From Candidatus Midichloria sp. (GTDB taxonomy: Bacteria; Pseudomonadota; Alphaproteobacteria; Rickettsiales; Midichloriaceae): a stretch of DNA of 64,000 nt. Of the stretch, positions 52,875 through 62,944 are shown piece after piece (within the stretch, counting starts at the first letter, position 1; each line of letters begins with the position of its first letter). Under the pieces are notes generated by a model, which did no database searches, was not told the DNA's origin, and saw nothing but the letters and a program-made list of their open reading frames with translations. The translations under genes were made by a program, and so were the position numbers. The DNA is taken from the NCBI GenBank assembly GCA_030060845.1, contig CP094379.1:869601-933600 (forward strand). Direction: 5' to 3'.

Positions 52875-53935
52875 ATTTATCAATAATTAAACAAATAGTA
52901 GGCTTATTCAACAGTACTGGCTGGTTTGCAGTATTAATAGAAACCTTGGTTATTTTACTATTTACCGCATGTGCTAATTTTTTTCTCAAGGTTATATTTA
53001 ATGGAATAAGAGTTTTCTTAAAAGCTAATAAAAAGGATAGAGAATTTCATTGGTACATCGAAATTCTTAAAATGTTAGAAAATTCTCTTCCTAAAGCTTT
53101 ATGGATTTTTAGTATAGCTTATGTAGCTGAACTCATATGTGCTCATTTAAAACTCTCTATTGTTGAAATAATTTCAGCTATTAGGATGGTAGCGATTATC
53201 TTTGTTTTTGCTCAGGTAACTATAATAGAGGTTAGTAAACTGGAAGTAGACTTAGTTGATCCACAGAAAAAGAACACTCCTAAGATAGATGAGGTAACAA
53301 TTGATATTCTTTCTAAGTTACTTAAAGCAATAATATATACAGTTGCAGGCTTAGCTATTATGCAATCAGTTGGAGTTAGTATTAATGGGATATTAGCTCT
53401 TGGAGGGATAAGCGGTTTAGCAGTGGGTTTTGCTTCTAGGGATTTACTTTCAAATTTTTTTGGAACAATTATGATTTATTTAGATAAGCCATTTATAATT
53501 GGGGAATCTGTGAAAATAGAGGGAAGGAATTGTGTGGGTAAAATTGAAAAAGTGGATTGGCGCATGACAACGGTTAGGACTGAGGATAAGAAACAAGTGT
53601 TTATTCCTAATTCTGCTTTCTTAACTGCTTCAATAGAAAATTCTTCAAGGTTATCACACCGAGTTTTTTCAGAAGAAATCAGAGTTCTTTGTCCAGATTA
53701 TAAAGAAGTTATTCTTCTAATAAGAGATATTAAAAATTTTATAAAAGAGCACAAAGAAATTGATCCTAAGGAAAACATTGGTATTGATATTATAGAAATT
53801 TCACAAAACGTGATTAGATTAAGTGTCAAATGTTTTTCAAAATGTACAGACGCAAGTAAATTTGGTAAATTCCGAAATAATCTATTGGTTGAGATCGCTG
53901 AAATAATCAGAAAACATGATTTATTATTAGCATAA
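52865..53935 (+). CDS. mscS: Small-conductance mechanosensitive channel, MscS family
   Basis: A 356-residue inner-membrane channel that opens under osmotic downshock. Four or more membrane helices lie before residue 185. The pore-lining TM3 and hinge are GISGLAVGFASRDLLSNFFG near 180–199, followed by MIYLDKPFIIGESVKI and the beta domain (KIEKVDWRMTTVRTEDKKQVFIPNSAF near 222–248). The C-terminal alpha-beta domain is complete. The ATG overlaps the last codons of the ptrB remnant, so it was once the second gene of that operon. Intact. Confidence 0.92.
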   Translation: MKDDLSIIKQIVGLFNSTGWFAVLIETLVILLFTACANFFLKVIFNGIRVFLKANKKDREFHWYIEILKMLENSLPKALWIFSIAYVAELICAHLKLSIVEIISAIRMVAIIFVFAQVTIIEVSKLEVDLVDPQKKNTPKIDEVTIDILSKLLKAIIYTVAGLAIMQSVGVSINGILALGGISGLAVGFASRDLLSNFFGTIMIYLDKPFIIGESVKIEGRNCVGKIEKVDWRMTTVRTEDKKQVFIPNSAFLTASIENSSRLSHRVFSEEIRVLCPDYKEVILLIRDIKNFIKEHKEIDPKENIGIDIIEISQNVIRLSVKCFSKCTDASKFGKFRNNLLVEIAEIIRKHDLLLA

Positions 53936-54004
53936 TTAGGATGAAAGAATTTTATAAACCAAAAAATATAATTTGAATTTAGTTTACCCTATACAAAGAT
54001 AAAG

Positions 54005-54612
54005 TATTTTGCTAAAATTCAAAAAAATCGAGGACAAAAAAAGGTTTTGTTACATTCTTGTTGCAACTCCTTATCCTGGGGAAGTTATGGAGGCGATTAT
54101 TGCTTCTGGAGTAGATTTAACAATTTTTTTCTATAATCTTAATATTTATCCTAAAAAAGAATATGAAATGTGTAAAAAATGAGAATATCAGATATGCAGA
54201 GAAGTGAGGAATAGAGTTTGTTGATGCAGATATGATGGTGCAGAATTTGGTTTGAAAGAGCAAAGGTATGGAAAGAGAACCAGGAAGAGGCATGAGGTGT
54301 ACTATATGTTTCGATATGCGATTTGAAAAAATGGCTCTTTATGCATATGGAAATGATTTTAAAGTATTTACTAGTGCTCTTGGAATTTCCAGGTGAAAAA
54401 ATATGGAGCAGATTAATGATTGCGGAATAAGAGCTACTTCAAATTATGAAGGGATTTTTTATTGGATTTACAATTGGTGTAAGAATAGGGGAAGCGTTAG
54501 AACGTATGAAACCTCAAAAAAAGAGAATTTTTATAAACAAGAGTATTGCAGCTGCATATATTCGCTGCGGAATACTAATTTCTGACGTGAAAAAGATGGC
54601 AGAGAAAAAATA
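54005..54612 (+). pseudogene. queH: Epoxyqueuosine reductase QueH, frameshifted
   Basis: Pieces in three frames follow QueH (formerly DUF208): [10 protein letters not shown] (family LLHxCCAPC), [20 protein letters not shown] and [15 protein letters not shown] near 54075, GIEFVDADM, then [20 protein letters not shown] near 54262, [32 protein letters not shown] and [15 protein letters not shown] ending near 54583. The Cys-rich iron-sulfur ligands are mostly still visible, but frameshifts break the gene. QueH does the last step of queuosine synthesis, so tRNA would lack mature Q unless QueG is encoded elsewhere. Confidence 0.85.
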
Positions 54613-54662
54613 AGCAATATGTGAAAATTTTCATCAAAAAAAGCTAGGACAAGAATCTTAAA

Positions 54663-56027
54663 ATGCATGACACAATATTTGCTCTTTCAACAGTTTTAGG
54701 AAAATCTGGAGTTGCAATAATAAGGATTTCTGGCCCAAAATCACGAGCTGTGGCAAAATTAATTGGGTATGAAAAAGAGTTAGAACATAAAAAGGCTACT
54801 CTAACTTCTATATGTACCCTTAATAAAGAGCAAATTTTAGATGAAGCGATTTTACTTTTTTTTGCATCACCACATAGCTTTAATGGTGAAGATATCCTAG
54901 AGATTCATTTGCATGGAAGCATTGCGATTATAACTGATACGTTGACTGAGCTCAGTAAAATAGATTTTTTAAGAATTGCTGAGCCCGGGGAATTCACAAA
55001 AATTGCTTTTCATAATGGCAAAATTGATCTAGTGAAGGCAGAAGGGCTTGCAGATCTTTTAGCAGCAGAAACTTCCATGCAAAAAATTATTGCGCAAAAA
55101 AAATTGAGAGGAGAACTCTCTGATACTTATAATAAATGGCGTACTAATTTAATTACTATTTTATCTCAACTCGAGGCGTTAATAGATTTTCCAGAAGATG
55201 ATATTCCAGAGGAAGTACTTAATTGGTCATTAAAAAGAGTAAAGGAATTGATTGAAGAAATTACCTCTCATTTAAAAAGGCATGAACATGGTGTATCTAT
55301 AATGAATGGCATAAATATTGTTATCAGTGGTGCTCCCAATGTTGGTAAATCTAGTTTAATGAACTTATTAGCTAAAAAAGAAATCGCTATAGTTTCAGAT
55401 ATTGCTGGCACTACGCGAGATGTTATTCAAGTTAAACTTGATTTGAGTGGGTTTGTTGTTTTGCTTTCTGATACTGCAGGGATTAGAGAAGCAAATGACT
55501 TGATAGAAAAGGAAGGGATTAAAAGGGCAAAACAAGTGATAATGGCAGCTGATATTAGTATTATTATATTAAATGCTATAACTGATTTTAGTAACCACCT
55601 TACTCATTTAACTGATGCTGAAACGATTTGGGTAATTAATAAGTCTGATTTGATGTCCAGTCAAGACATAGAAAGCAATATACGTTTATTAAAGGGAAAA
55701 CTCGTTGAATGTAACAGACAGGATGAAGTAGTAGCTATTTCAACAATGAGTGGCTATGGAATAGATAGCTTTTTGGATTTATTGCAGGCTAAGATAAAAG
55801 ATAAATATCAAGAAGCGGTACTATCACCAGTTACCACCAGAATAAGGCAAAAAAAAGGACTGGAACAATGCCTTTTTTATTTAAAACAATTTAATATTAA
55901 TAAGAAATTAGAGATTGCTTCTCAGGATATCAGAACTGCTAGTGAATATATTGGTATGCTAACTGGCAAAATATGCGTTGAAGAAATATTAGATGAAATA
56001 TTTATCAATTTTTGTATTGGTAAATAG
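54663..56027 (+). CDS. mnmE: tRNA modification GTPase MnmE
   Basis: MnmE (454 residues) works with MnmG to place the 5-carboxymethylaminomethyl group on U34 of certain tRNAs. The folate-binding N-domain starts MHDTIFALSTVLGKSGVAII. The G domain has VISGAPNVGKSSLMNLLAKK near 220, the DIAGTTRD switch near 247 and DTAG near 270. The conserved C-terminal CxGK motif (FCIGK) is intact. Length is normal. Unlike queH just upstream, this wobble-modification gene is preserved. Confidence 0.96.
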   Translation: MHDTIFALSTVLGKSGVAIIRISGPKSRAVAKLIGYEKELEHKKATLTSICTLNKEQILDEAILLFFASPHSFNGEDILEIHLHGSIAIITDTLTELSKIDFLRIAEPGEFTKIAFHNGKIDLVKAEGLADLLAAETSMQKIIAQKKLRGELSDTYNKWRTNLITILSQLEALIDFPEDDIPEEVLNWSLKRVKELIEEITSHLKRHEHGVSIMNGINIVISGAPNVGKSSLMNLLAKKEIAIVSDIAGTTRDVIQVKLDLSGFVVLLSDTAGIREANDLIEKEGIKRAKQVIMAADISIIILNAITDFSNHLTHLTDAETIWVINKSDLMSSQDIESNIRLLKGKLVECNRQDEVVAISTMSGYGIDSFLDLLQAKIKDKYQEAVLSPVTTRIRQKKGLEQCLFYLKQFNINKKLEIASQDIRTASEYIGMLTGKICVEEILDEIFINFCIGK

Positions 56028-56297
56028 CCACTCTTTATTTATTAGAGATGTGTATGAGGAGGTATTTCACCCTCTTTTAAAAGATCATAACGCAAGTGCC
56101 ACATGAATTACAGGAGATGGACTTAAGTGAAGATAATGATTTCAGTGCACGCAGGCTATGAATAGCCTGTGAGCCTTAAGAATGAAACCTAGGATGGGTG
56201 TGGGAAGTTAGAAAAATTAATATGTAGGATTTTATTGAAATAAAAGCCCTATTGTAGTAGAAGACGGTTACTATTATTTGTCTTTTCTTCCATATAC

Positions 56298-59200
56298 ATG
56301 ATTAAATTTAAGATTCTTAAATATGTTACTTTTAGTGATTTATATCAAAGGGAAGGATTATTAAAAATTGATCAAATTTTTTGCCGAGAGCTCAAAGAAT
56401 TTGACGAAGGCTTATATGGGGATTTTGTAAAAAGTCGTAATATAAATTTCGCAGGCTCTGATTTACTCATAAAATTAGCCCCTTTTGTTGAGAAGTTTAT
56501 AAGTAATCTATTTAATATCAATCTTGAGATTAATAAGCTACAAGAAATACAGCAAGAGCTGGATATTCTATTTGAATGTAAGAGAAATTTTATTCAAAGA
56601 AGAGTAGCCAAGCAAACTAATTTTACTATTGAGGAGATTGAAACTAATATTTTGAATGTAAAAGAGAAACTTGCGAAATATGGATTTGATTTTTATTCGG
56701 AAATTTCAATGGCAAAGTCTATTATGCAATGGCAGCAAGAAAATAATGAGGAGTTAATAGATGCAGCAATAATTTATGCAGCATGGTCTTTACAGCATAA
56801 TAAAAACTCTATCCTTTTTTCCTTGCCAGAAAAAATTGATTTTGAGGATTTGATCAAATTTGATTCAGTGGGAGGTATTATTAAGAAGACAGATAAAGAA
56901 TTAAGGAATAGGGATAAATTTAATTTAAACGATGAAGGATTAAGCAAAATAAGGGCAGTTGGAGAGGCAAAATATTGTATTCATTGCCATAAGCAACAAA
57001 AAGATTCGTGCTCAAAAGGCTTGAAGAGAGATGAAGCAATTGCGAAGAATAGTTTAGGTATTGCTCTACATGGCTGCCCTTTAAAGGAAAAAATATCGGA
57101 GATGAATTTATTAAGAGCAAATGGCTTAGTTTTAGCTCCACTTGCAGTTGCTATTATTGATAACCCAATGCTTGCTGCAACTGGTCATAGGATATGCAAT
57201 GATTGTATGAAGTCTTGTATTTACCAAAAACAAAAACCAGTTGACATTCCATTAGTCGAAACTGAAACTTTACAGACAGTGCTAGAGCTGCCATATGGTT
57301 TTGAGATATATAGCTTGCTTACTAGATGGAATCCTTTAAATTTTAAGCAGTGGCTACCAATGCCATATAATGATTATAAAGTTTTAGTAGTAGGCCTGGG
57401 TCCAGCTGGCTTTACTTTGGCTCATTATTTATTGAATCAAGGAGTTAGTGTGGTAGCGATTGATGGACTAAAAATTGAACCTTTAAATCAGTTATTATCT
57501 GGTGTCTGTGCTGATGGAAAAAGGACTGAATTTCTTTCCATCAAGAATATTACTGATATATACGAAAGTTTAAACGATAGGGTAGGGGCAGGGTTTGGAG
57601 GAGTTACAGAATATGGAATTACTGTACGCTGGAATAAGAACTATTTAAAAGTCATTAGGTTGTTATTAGAACGTAGAAGTAATTTTAGAATGTACGGTGG
57701 TGTTAGGTTTGGTAGCAATATAACTTATACCCAAGCAAAAGAATTAGGATTTGACCATATAGCCTTAGCACTAGGGGCTGGTAGTCCAAATTTATTAGAT
57801 ATACCTAATGCGCTGGCTGGTGGCGTTAGGACTGCATCTGATTTCTTAATGTCGTTACAGCTTTTCGGTCCAGCTCGGCAACAAAGCTTAGCTAATTTAC
57901 AAATTGAGTTACCAATAGTAGTGGTGGGTGGCGGTCTTACTGCTGTTGATACGGCAACGGAAGGTTTGAATTACTATGCAGCCCAAGTGGAGAAATTGTT
58001 AGTTAGATATGAATTATTCGGTGATGAAATTTTTGCTAGGTTGAATGGAAAAGAAAAAAATATTACTGAGAAATTTTTAACTCATGCAAGAGAATTAAGA
58101 GCTAAACCTGATCAGAAGGCGAAAATATTGCAAAGCTTGGGAGGGGCTACAATAATATATCACAAAAGTTTAAGAGAAGCTCCAAGTTATAAGCTAAATC
58201 ATGAAGAGCTTGAAAAAGCATTGGAGGAAGGAGTTATGGTAATTGATAATGCCATACCCCTTTCAATTGAGGTTGATCGTGATAACCATTGCACTGGAAT
58301 TATGCATTCTAAAGGATTAACTCTAGCCAGAACAATTTTAGTTGCAATTGGCACAAAGCCTAACACAGTTCTTGCCAAAGAAGATTCCAAACATTTCTCA
58401 ATGAAAGGAAAATATTTTGATGATGAAAACTTGGACGATGTAAGCACTCTTGGCGATTTGCACCCAAAATATGCTGGGAATGTGGTTAAAGCTATGGCTA
58501 GTGCTAAAGACAGTTATATATCAATTATCTATAAAATGAAAAATCGACCTCCTTTAAGCATCATTCATCAAAAAGAGTTTTTTAAAAATTTAGATGATTT
58601 ATTGTTAGCTCGAATACTCAAAGTTAATAGGTTGACTGAAAATATTGTTGAAGTTGTTGTTAAGGCTAGAAGTGCAGCTATGAATTTTGAGCCAGGGCAG
58701 TTCTATCGCTTACAAAATTATGAAGCGAATGCTTTGAAGGGAAAACATAATTATGTTATGGCCATGAAGCCTTTGGCTTTAACTGGTGCTCAAGTTGATA
58801 GAGAAAATGGTATTTTATCGTTAATAGTTTTAGAGATGCTAGGGTCCTCGGATTTTTGCCAGTATTTGAAAGAAGGAGAATTGGTTTCATTAATGGGTCC
58901 TACTGGGACTCCAACAACTATACCTAAAAATGAAACTGTGATGTTGGTAGGTGGAGGATTAGGAAATGCGGTTTTATCTTCAATAGGTCAAGCCATGAGG
59001 AAGAATGGTTGTAAAGTGTTATATTTTGCTGGTTATAGAAGGTTAGCTGATCGTTATAAAGAAAGCGAGATAGAAAATGCTGCTGATATTGTGGTTTGGT
59101 GTTGTGATTTAGGGACTTTATCCATAAATAGAGAACAGGATTTATCTTTTAATTGTAATATAGTTGAGGCAATTAGGAGATATGGTGAATCTTTAGGATG

Positions 59201-59585
59201 TGAAATTAAGTTAAATAGTGTTGGTAGGATGATAGTTATAGGTTCAGATAAAATGATGGCGGCTGTTGCTTATGCAAGGCATAATAACTTAAAACATTTA
59301 TTTAAAGTAGGTCATATTGCGATTGGATCTATCAATTCTCCTATGCAATGCATGATGAAAGAGATATGTGCTCAATGCTTGCAAATAAATACTGACACGA
59401 AGACGGGTGAAGAATATTATGTATATAGCTGCGCAGAGCAAGATCAAGAGCTTGATAGAGTTGATTTTAATTGCCTAGGTACTAGATTATCTCAAAATCA
59501 TATTATGGAAAAAATAACTGGAAATATTATTAAGCAGAGTAAGGAAGAAAAAGAATTGTTAAGCTTATGCGACTCCAGAGCTTAA
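56298..59585 (+). CDS. Three-module iron–sulfur flavoprotein oxidoreductase (GltD-like plus PyrK-like)
   Basis: A 1095-residue protein. Residues 1–350 are an N-terminal module with two cysteine clusters (YCIHCHKQQKDSC near 226–236; GHRICNDCMKSCIYQ near 296–310), suited to Fe–S centres. Residues 360–765 form a glutamate-synthase-small-subunit-like FAD/NAD(P)H domain with VVGLGPAGFTLAHYLL near 364 and VVGGGLTAVDTATEG near 543. Residues 770–1080 form a ferredoxin-reductase/PyrK-like domain (FEPGQFYRLQNYE near 797, MLVGGGLGNAVLSS near 882) ending in CMMKEICAQCL, like the PyrK [2Fe-2S] site. It probably shuttles electrons between NAD(P)H and ferredoxin or a dehydrogenase; the partner is unknown. 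Confidence 0.82.
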   Translation: MIKFKILKYVTFSDLYQREGLLKIDQIFCRELKEFDEGLYGDFVKSRNINFAGSDLLIKLAPFVEKFISNLFNINLEINKLQEIQQELDILFECKRNFIQRRVAKQTNFTIEEIETNILNVKEKLAKYGFDFYSEISMAKSIMQWQQENNEELIDAAIIYAAWSLQHNKNSILFSLPEKIDFEDLIKFDSVGGIIKKTDKELRNRDKFNLNDEGLSKIRAVGEAKYCIHCHKQQKDSCSKGLKRDEAIAKNSLGIALHGCPLKEKISEMNLLRANGLVLAPLAVAIIDNPMLAATGHRICNDCMKSCIYQKQKPVDIPLVETETLQTVLELPYGFEIYSLLTRWNPLNFKQWLPMPYNDYKVLVVGLGPAGFTLAHYLLNQGVSVVAIDGLKIEPLNQLLSGVCADGKRTEFLSIKNITDIYESLNDRVGAGFGGVTEYGITVRWNKNYLKVIRLLLERRSNFRMYGGVRFGSNITYTQAKELGFDHIALALGAGSPNLLDIPNALAGGVRTASDFLMSLQLFGPARQQSLANLQIELPIVVVGGGLTAVDTATEGLNYYAAQVEKLLVRYELFGDEIFARLNGKEKNITEKFLTHARELRAKPDQKAKILQSLGGATIIYHKSLREAPSYKLNHEELEKALEEGVMVIDNAIPLSIEVDRDNHCTGIMHSKGLTLARTILVAIGTKPNTVLAKEDSKHFSMKGKYFDDENLDDVSTLGDLHPKYAGNVVKAMASAKDSYISIIYKMKNRPPLSIIHQKEFFKNLDDLLLARILKVNRLTENIVEVVVKARSAAMNFEPGQFYRLQNYEANALKGKHNYVMAMKPLALTGAQVDRENGILSLIVLEMLGSSDFCQYLKEGELVSLMGPTGTPTTIPKNETVMLVGGGLGNAVLSSIGQAMRKNGCKVLYFAGYRRLADRYKESEIENAADIVVWCCDLGTLSINREQDLSFNCNIVEAIRRYGESLGCEIKLNSVGRMIVIGSDKMMAAVAYARHNNLKHLFKVGHIAIGSINSPMQCMMKEICAQCLQINTDTKTGEEYYVYSCAEQDQELDRVDFNCLGTRLSQNHIMEKITGNIIKQSKEEKELLSLCDSRA

Positions 59586-59593
59586 CATCTCTA

Positions 59594-59895
59594 AGTTGTG
59601 CTGATGTAAAAAGATGGAAATAAAGGCTTATGGTACGGATAAAATACGAAGCTAGTTAAAGATAATGACATTGAGCATGAGATACCCAATAAAAGGAATA
59701 GAAGAGTGAATTTTAGATTTGATATAAAGACCATTTATAAATGAAGAGGTATATGAATAGAGAGTTTATTTGCTAGGATTAAAACAAACCGTGGATTAGC
59801 TATGCGATTTGATAAACTTCATATACTTTCTTTGGATTTATTGCTTATCTCTTATTAAAACTTCAGGGTTGTTAATTGTTCCTAGATTGCAGTTA
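59594..59895 (+). mobile_element. IS5-family transposase fragment (copy G), 3' part
   Basis: Contains the C-terminal half: MEIKAYGTDKIRS, a TAG in place of a Trp codon, KDNDIEHEIPNKRNRRV, FRFDIKTIYK, then TTTGATAAACTTCATATAC as in copies C and D. It lies 10 bases after the large oxidoreductase gene and marks the start of the decayed mobile region. Confidence 0.8.
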
Positions 59896-60040
59896 TATTT
59901 TCTTGCTACTTTGAGTAATTCCAAATAATTACTATGACCTACTGCATCTTTGATAATCTTAAGATGGGCTAATTTTAATATTCTATTTTATTCTATTCTG
60001 TTACTTCATTAATTACACCTCTCATTCTAACAGGCTTTAT

Positions 60041-60152
60041 TGGATATACCCTTTATAATACTTTTCGATTATAAACAGATTTAAGGTAAGCATTTCCTTT
60101 TGAACTTCTACTTACTATCTCTATCCTTGCAAATTGAATTGCTATATTTCTT
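60041..60152 (-). pseudogene. traA: Remnant of a Ti-type TraA relaxase
   Basis: The reverse strand reads IAIQFARIEIVSRSSKGNAY then LKSVYNRKVL, matching the N-terminus of MobQ/TraA-Ti relaxases of Rickettsiales RAGE elements (M-A-I-x-F-A-R-x-x-x-x-S-R-S-S-G-G-N-A...A-Y-N). The initiating ATG has become ATA, and a stop follows within 40 codons. Orientation is opposite to the tra genes downstream. Confidence 0.6.
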
Positions 60153-60424
60153 CCAATTCAATATGGTTTGGTTATAGTATAACCATCTTTACTTGTTTCT
60201 ATTGATGTTTGTTTTTCTGGTTCGGTTTAGGTATAGGATACACTCCTTGTGATTATTTTTAGATTTCTTGATTTCAGATCCATAAATTAATTTGAAAAAT
60301 TTTACAAATATATTACTTGATTTATAAATTGATAAATAACTTGCCTTTTTAGCTTTATAATTGTAACTAAGTGTATGTGATGTAGTAGAAAAGTGTATGT
60401 AAATCAATGTATAATATTCATATT

Positions 60425-60770
60425 ATTGATATATCTATCATTGTTCTCTATTTTGTGATTTGTATTGGAGTTGAGTTATATAAATACAGGTCAGTTACAA
60501 CAATCAAAGAATATATACTAGGGGGGTAGGAATTTTTCTAATCTTGTTGTTATGATCACTATATTTACAACGGCTATAGGGGCTGATTCTACTATTGGAG
60601 TGGTTGAAAAAGTGTATACCTTGGTTGGATGTTTTATACAGTTACTTGTCTTGTTACACCGCTATTATAGCTAACAATATCTAAAATATGTGGCAAGAAT
60701 ATAGACCAGTTTTCTGATTGTATGTCGATTGGCGATATTATGAAATTATGAAAAGGTGATAAGACTATCG
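60425..60770 (+). pseudogene. Remnant of a sodium:solute symporter
   Basis: Pieces read IIVLYFVICIGVELYKYRSV, TTIKEYILGG and NLVVMITIFTTAIGADSTIG followed by VVEKVYTLVG, the N-terminal helices of SSS-family symporters (EYxLGGR... FAT...G...S). Then NIDQFSDCMSIGDIMK. Frameshifts follow. Symporter genes of this kind are sometimes carried with RAGE elements. Assignment by eye. Confidence 0.5.
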
Positions 60771-60779
60771 TAATATAAT

Positions 60780-61445
60780 AGATAGTCATGGAAAAGACTT
60801 GTATCCTATAAAAATATCAGCCATTTCAAAAATAAGCATCCAAGATAAATTCAACAAGCTCAGTAAAGGATCAGGTATATACGCTGCTAATATGATTCAT
60901 TGATATTTTAAGATCAACACTTAACAAAGCTATTGAGTGGGAGGTTGCTAACAGTAAATCTAGTTATTGGCATTGAGAATTTTGCTGCATTAAAAAAGGA
61001 ACAAAATTAAATAATGAGAGATTTTTTCTTAATTGCTTTATATACTGCAATTCGTAAAGATAATATACTTACTATGCGTTGGAAATAAATTAGTTCTACT
61101 GATAAATATGGCACGTACCATACACTAAAAATGGCAAACCCCAGCCTTATAGTATTATCAAACATGCACTGCAAACACTAGAAGAAAGAAGGAAGCAAAA
61201 AACAAGTTGAGTGGGTATTTCCCCCAAGAAGACAAGCCGCAGTGGTCATTTAAAAGAACCTAAGAGATCCTGGAAAAAATTTGTCAAGAAGCAGAGATAA
61301 AAAGATTCAAGAATTCATGATTTAAGAAGAACAATACCTAGCTGGATGGCAATGACTGGAACAAATTAATATATGATTGGAAAAGTTTCAAATCATATAG
61401 ATTCAAGATCAACAACAGTTTATGCTAGACTCATTCCACTTTTTA
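60780..61445 (+). pseudogene. Tyrosine recombinase (integrase) remnant
   Basis: Fragments: KISAISKISIQDKFNKLSKG with SGIYAANMIH, NPVIGIE-like LVIGIENFAALKK, then FFLIALYTAIRKDNILTMRW near 61030–61085 with the first catalytic Arg, WVFPP, LRRTIPSWMAMTGTN near 61330 (RxxR-type motif; the HxLR His region reads IHDLRRT in another frame), and MIGKVSNHIDSRSTTVYARL with the H and catalytic Tyr. The whole is split by many stops. It matches integrases of RAGE-type integrative elements. The N-terminal arm-binding domain is missing. Confidence 0.8.
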
Positions 61446-61459
61446 TAATATTAAATAAA

Positions 61460-62115
61460 CTTGGGCCCGACATTAAGGTTCTAGTAAGATTGAGTACCAG
61501 AGCCAAGAAAGTTTTTCTTGGAGTTGGGCATAAAAGCCTTGAATTAGTTTTATCTATAAAAATCATTTTGATATAGGGTATAAATTTTTATTAATAAAAG
61601 AAGATTGGATTAGAAAGAAGTTTCAGGATTTTGGGATTAATTAGCCTATAGATAATAATACCTTACCTATTTTAGGTGATACATATACAATATTACGTAT
61701 TGATTCAGATGATCGTAGAGTTCAAGAAGATGGCAATGTGATTCAAGTATATGCATCACTTGGCCAGCATAATAATGCCTTAATAATATTCTTAAGAAAT
61801 AAATTAATACCAAAGATAACAGATTTCGCATTGGCTTTGCGTAATAAATATAAATCTCACTTTATTATGATGAAGCTTATGAGTAATAAAAAAGCCTGGG
61901 GGGTATTGTTCAAGCACATCTATATTATACTTTAATTGGCGACTGGTATTTTGCCTACCTGAAATAATAAAATATATAGTTGTGCATGAGGTGTGCAATT
62001 TAGTTGAAAAGGGATATAGCCAGCGTTTTTGGAATTTGGTAGGAACAATTCACCCTTGATTATTTATCAGCTGATCTATGGCTTAAGAAAAATGGTTGTA
62101 GACTATACCGGTATC
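61460..62115 (+). pseudogene. YgjP-type (DUF45, SprT-like) metallopeptidase remnant
   Basis: Pieces: VLVRLSTRAKKVFLGVGHKS then LELVLSIK, FLLIKEDWIRKKFQDFG, ILGDTYTILRIDSDDRRVQED, AWG with SCSSTSILYFNWRLVF in another frame, then KYIVVHEVCNLVEKGYSQRF with the HExxN variant of HExxH, and LKKNG. This is the order of the YgjP family (RVSxRAKRV...WI...WGSCSxxGxxxLNWRL...VVVHELCH...SxxFW). The His-to-Asn at the metal site and many frameshifts show it is dead. Confidence 0.75.
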
Positions 62116-62261
62116 TAAATTCTTAAACTAGTTATAAGATGAAAGATTGTGTTGAAATACATTTGTTCTATGGATGGAGCAATTTTTTATTTGGATAAAA
62201 ATCCACTCGCAATGTAAATTTTAGTATGTTACAGTTATCATCTGCAATGGAGACATAGCTT

Positions 62262-62375
62262 ATTAATATGAAAGATAACTACTCTAATCAAAGGTCATAT
62301 TGGTCCCTAGCAACACCACTAAAATTATATGGGATTAAGTTTAGATGAGTAGCTGGGTTTAATAAAAAGGTAGGT
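62262..62375 (+). pseudogene. traL: Probable TraL remnant of a conjugative type IV system
   Basis: The frame MKDNYSNQRSYWSLATPLKL shifts into YGLSLDE and LGLI, similar to F-type/RAGE TraL (a short membrane protein with L-x-x-P-x-x-x-x-G-L-x-x-D-E). It lies exactly where traL should be, directly before traE. Short and frameshifted, so tentative. Confidence 0.45.
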
Positions 62376-62380
62376 AAGTA

Positions 62381-62940
62381 ATGGATCATTTATTTAAGCA
62401 GTCATTAATTCATGAACTAGTTAAATATAATGGGAGATTATTGCTTATCGCTCTGTTACTTGCAGTTACCAGTCTGCTTTGGATGATTAAAATGAGTAAA
62501 AAAGAAAAAGTGGTTATTAATTCCCAGCCATAAAACTAGGTAAAAGGATGATAGTATCATCGAAAAGTTATCATGAGACTTATCTCAAAGAGTTGATAGT
62601 TTTTGTGATGAAGAGATTATTTACTACTTCTCCAGAAAAGGTAGAGCGGTAAATAGCTGATATGAAAGTGGGTATCTAGCTAGTACAGCTGAATTGGATA
62701 CGTTTTTCCAAGAGCATCTGCAATTTGTTAAAGGCTCTGATGTTTCTTTGGTATTTTTCCCAAAGAAAACTGTGATCACTGAGGATGAAGTATTTAATTA
62801 GTGGAACATTTCGTTATTGGTTTAATGATAATAGGCATATAGCCACTGATAAGATGTGTCTTTTAACTTATAGAAGAGGGTGCTTAATCATTTGTTATTA
62901 TTCACTAGTATATTAAAGAAGAAGTGAAGAAACAATAAAG
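62381..62940 (+). pseudogene. traE: TraE remnant of a conjugative type IV system
   Basis: An ATG at 62381 opens MDHLFKQSLIHELVKYNGRL with a membrane helix (LLIALLLAVTSLLWMI), then a stop after 50 codons. Further pieces, SKSYHETYLKELIVFVMKRL with FTTSPEKVER, STAELDTFFQEHLQFVKGSD, VFFPKKTVITEDE and SGTFRYWFNDNRHIATDK, match the rest of TraE (periplasmic domain with G-T-L/F-R...). At least four lesions. Confidence 0.7.
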
Positions 62941-62944
62941 AATT

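Noticed and set aside
54403..54585. A 60-residue frame as a separate small gene
   Set aside because: It matches the C-terminal part of QueH and belongs to that broken gene.
61804..61998. A minus-strand 64-residue frame
   Set aside because: It is the shadow of the YgjP-like remnant on the plus strand.
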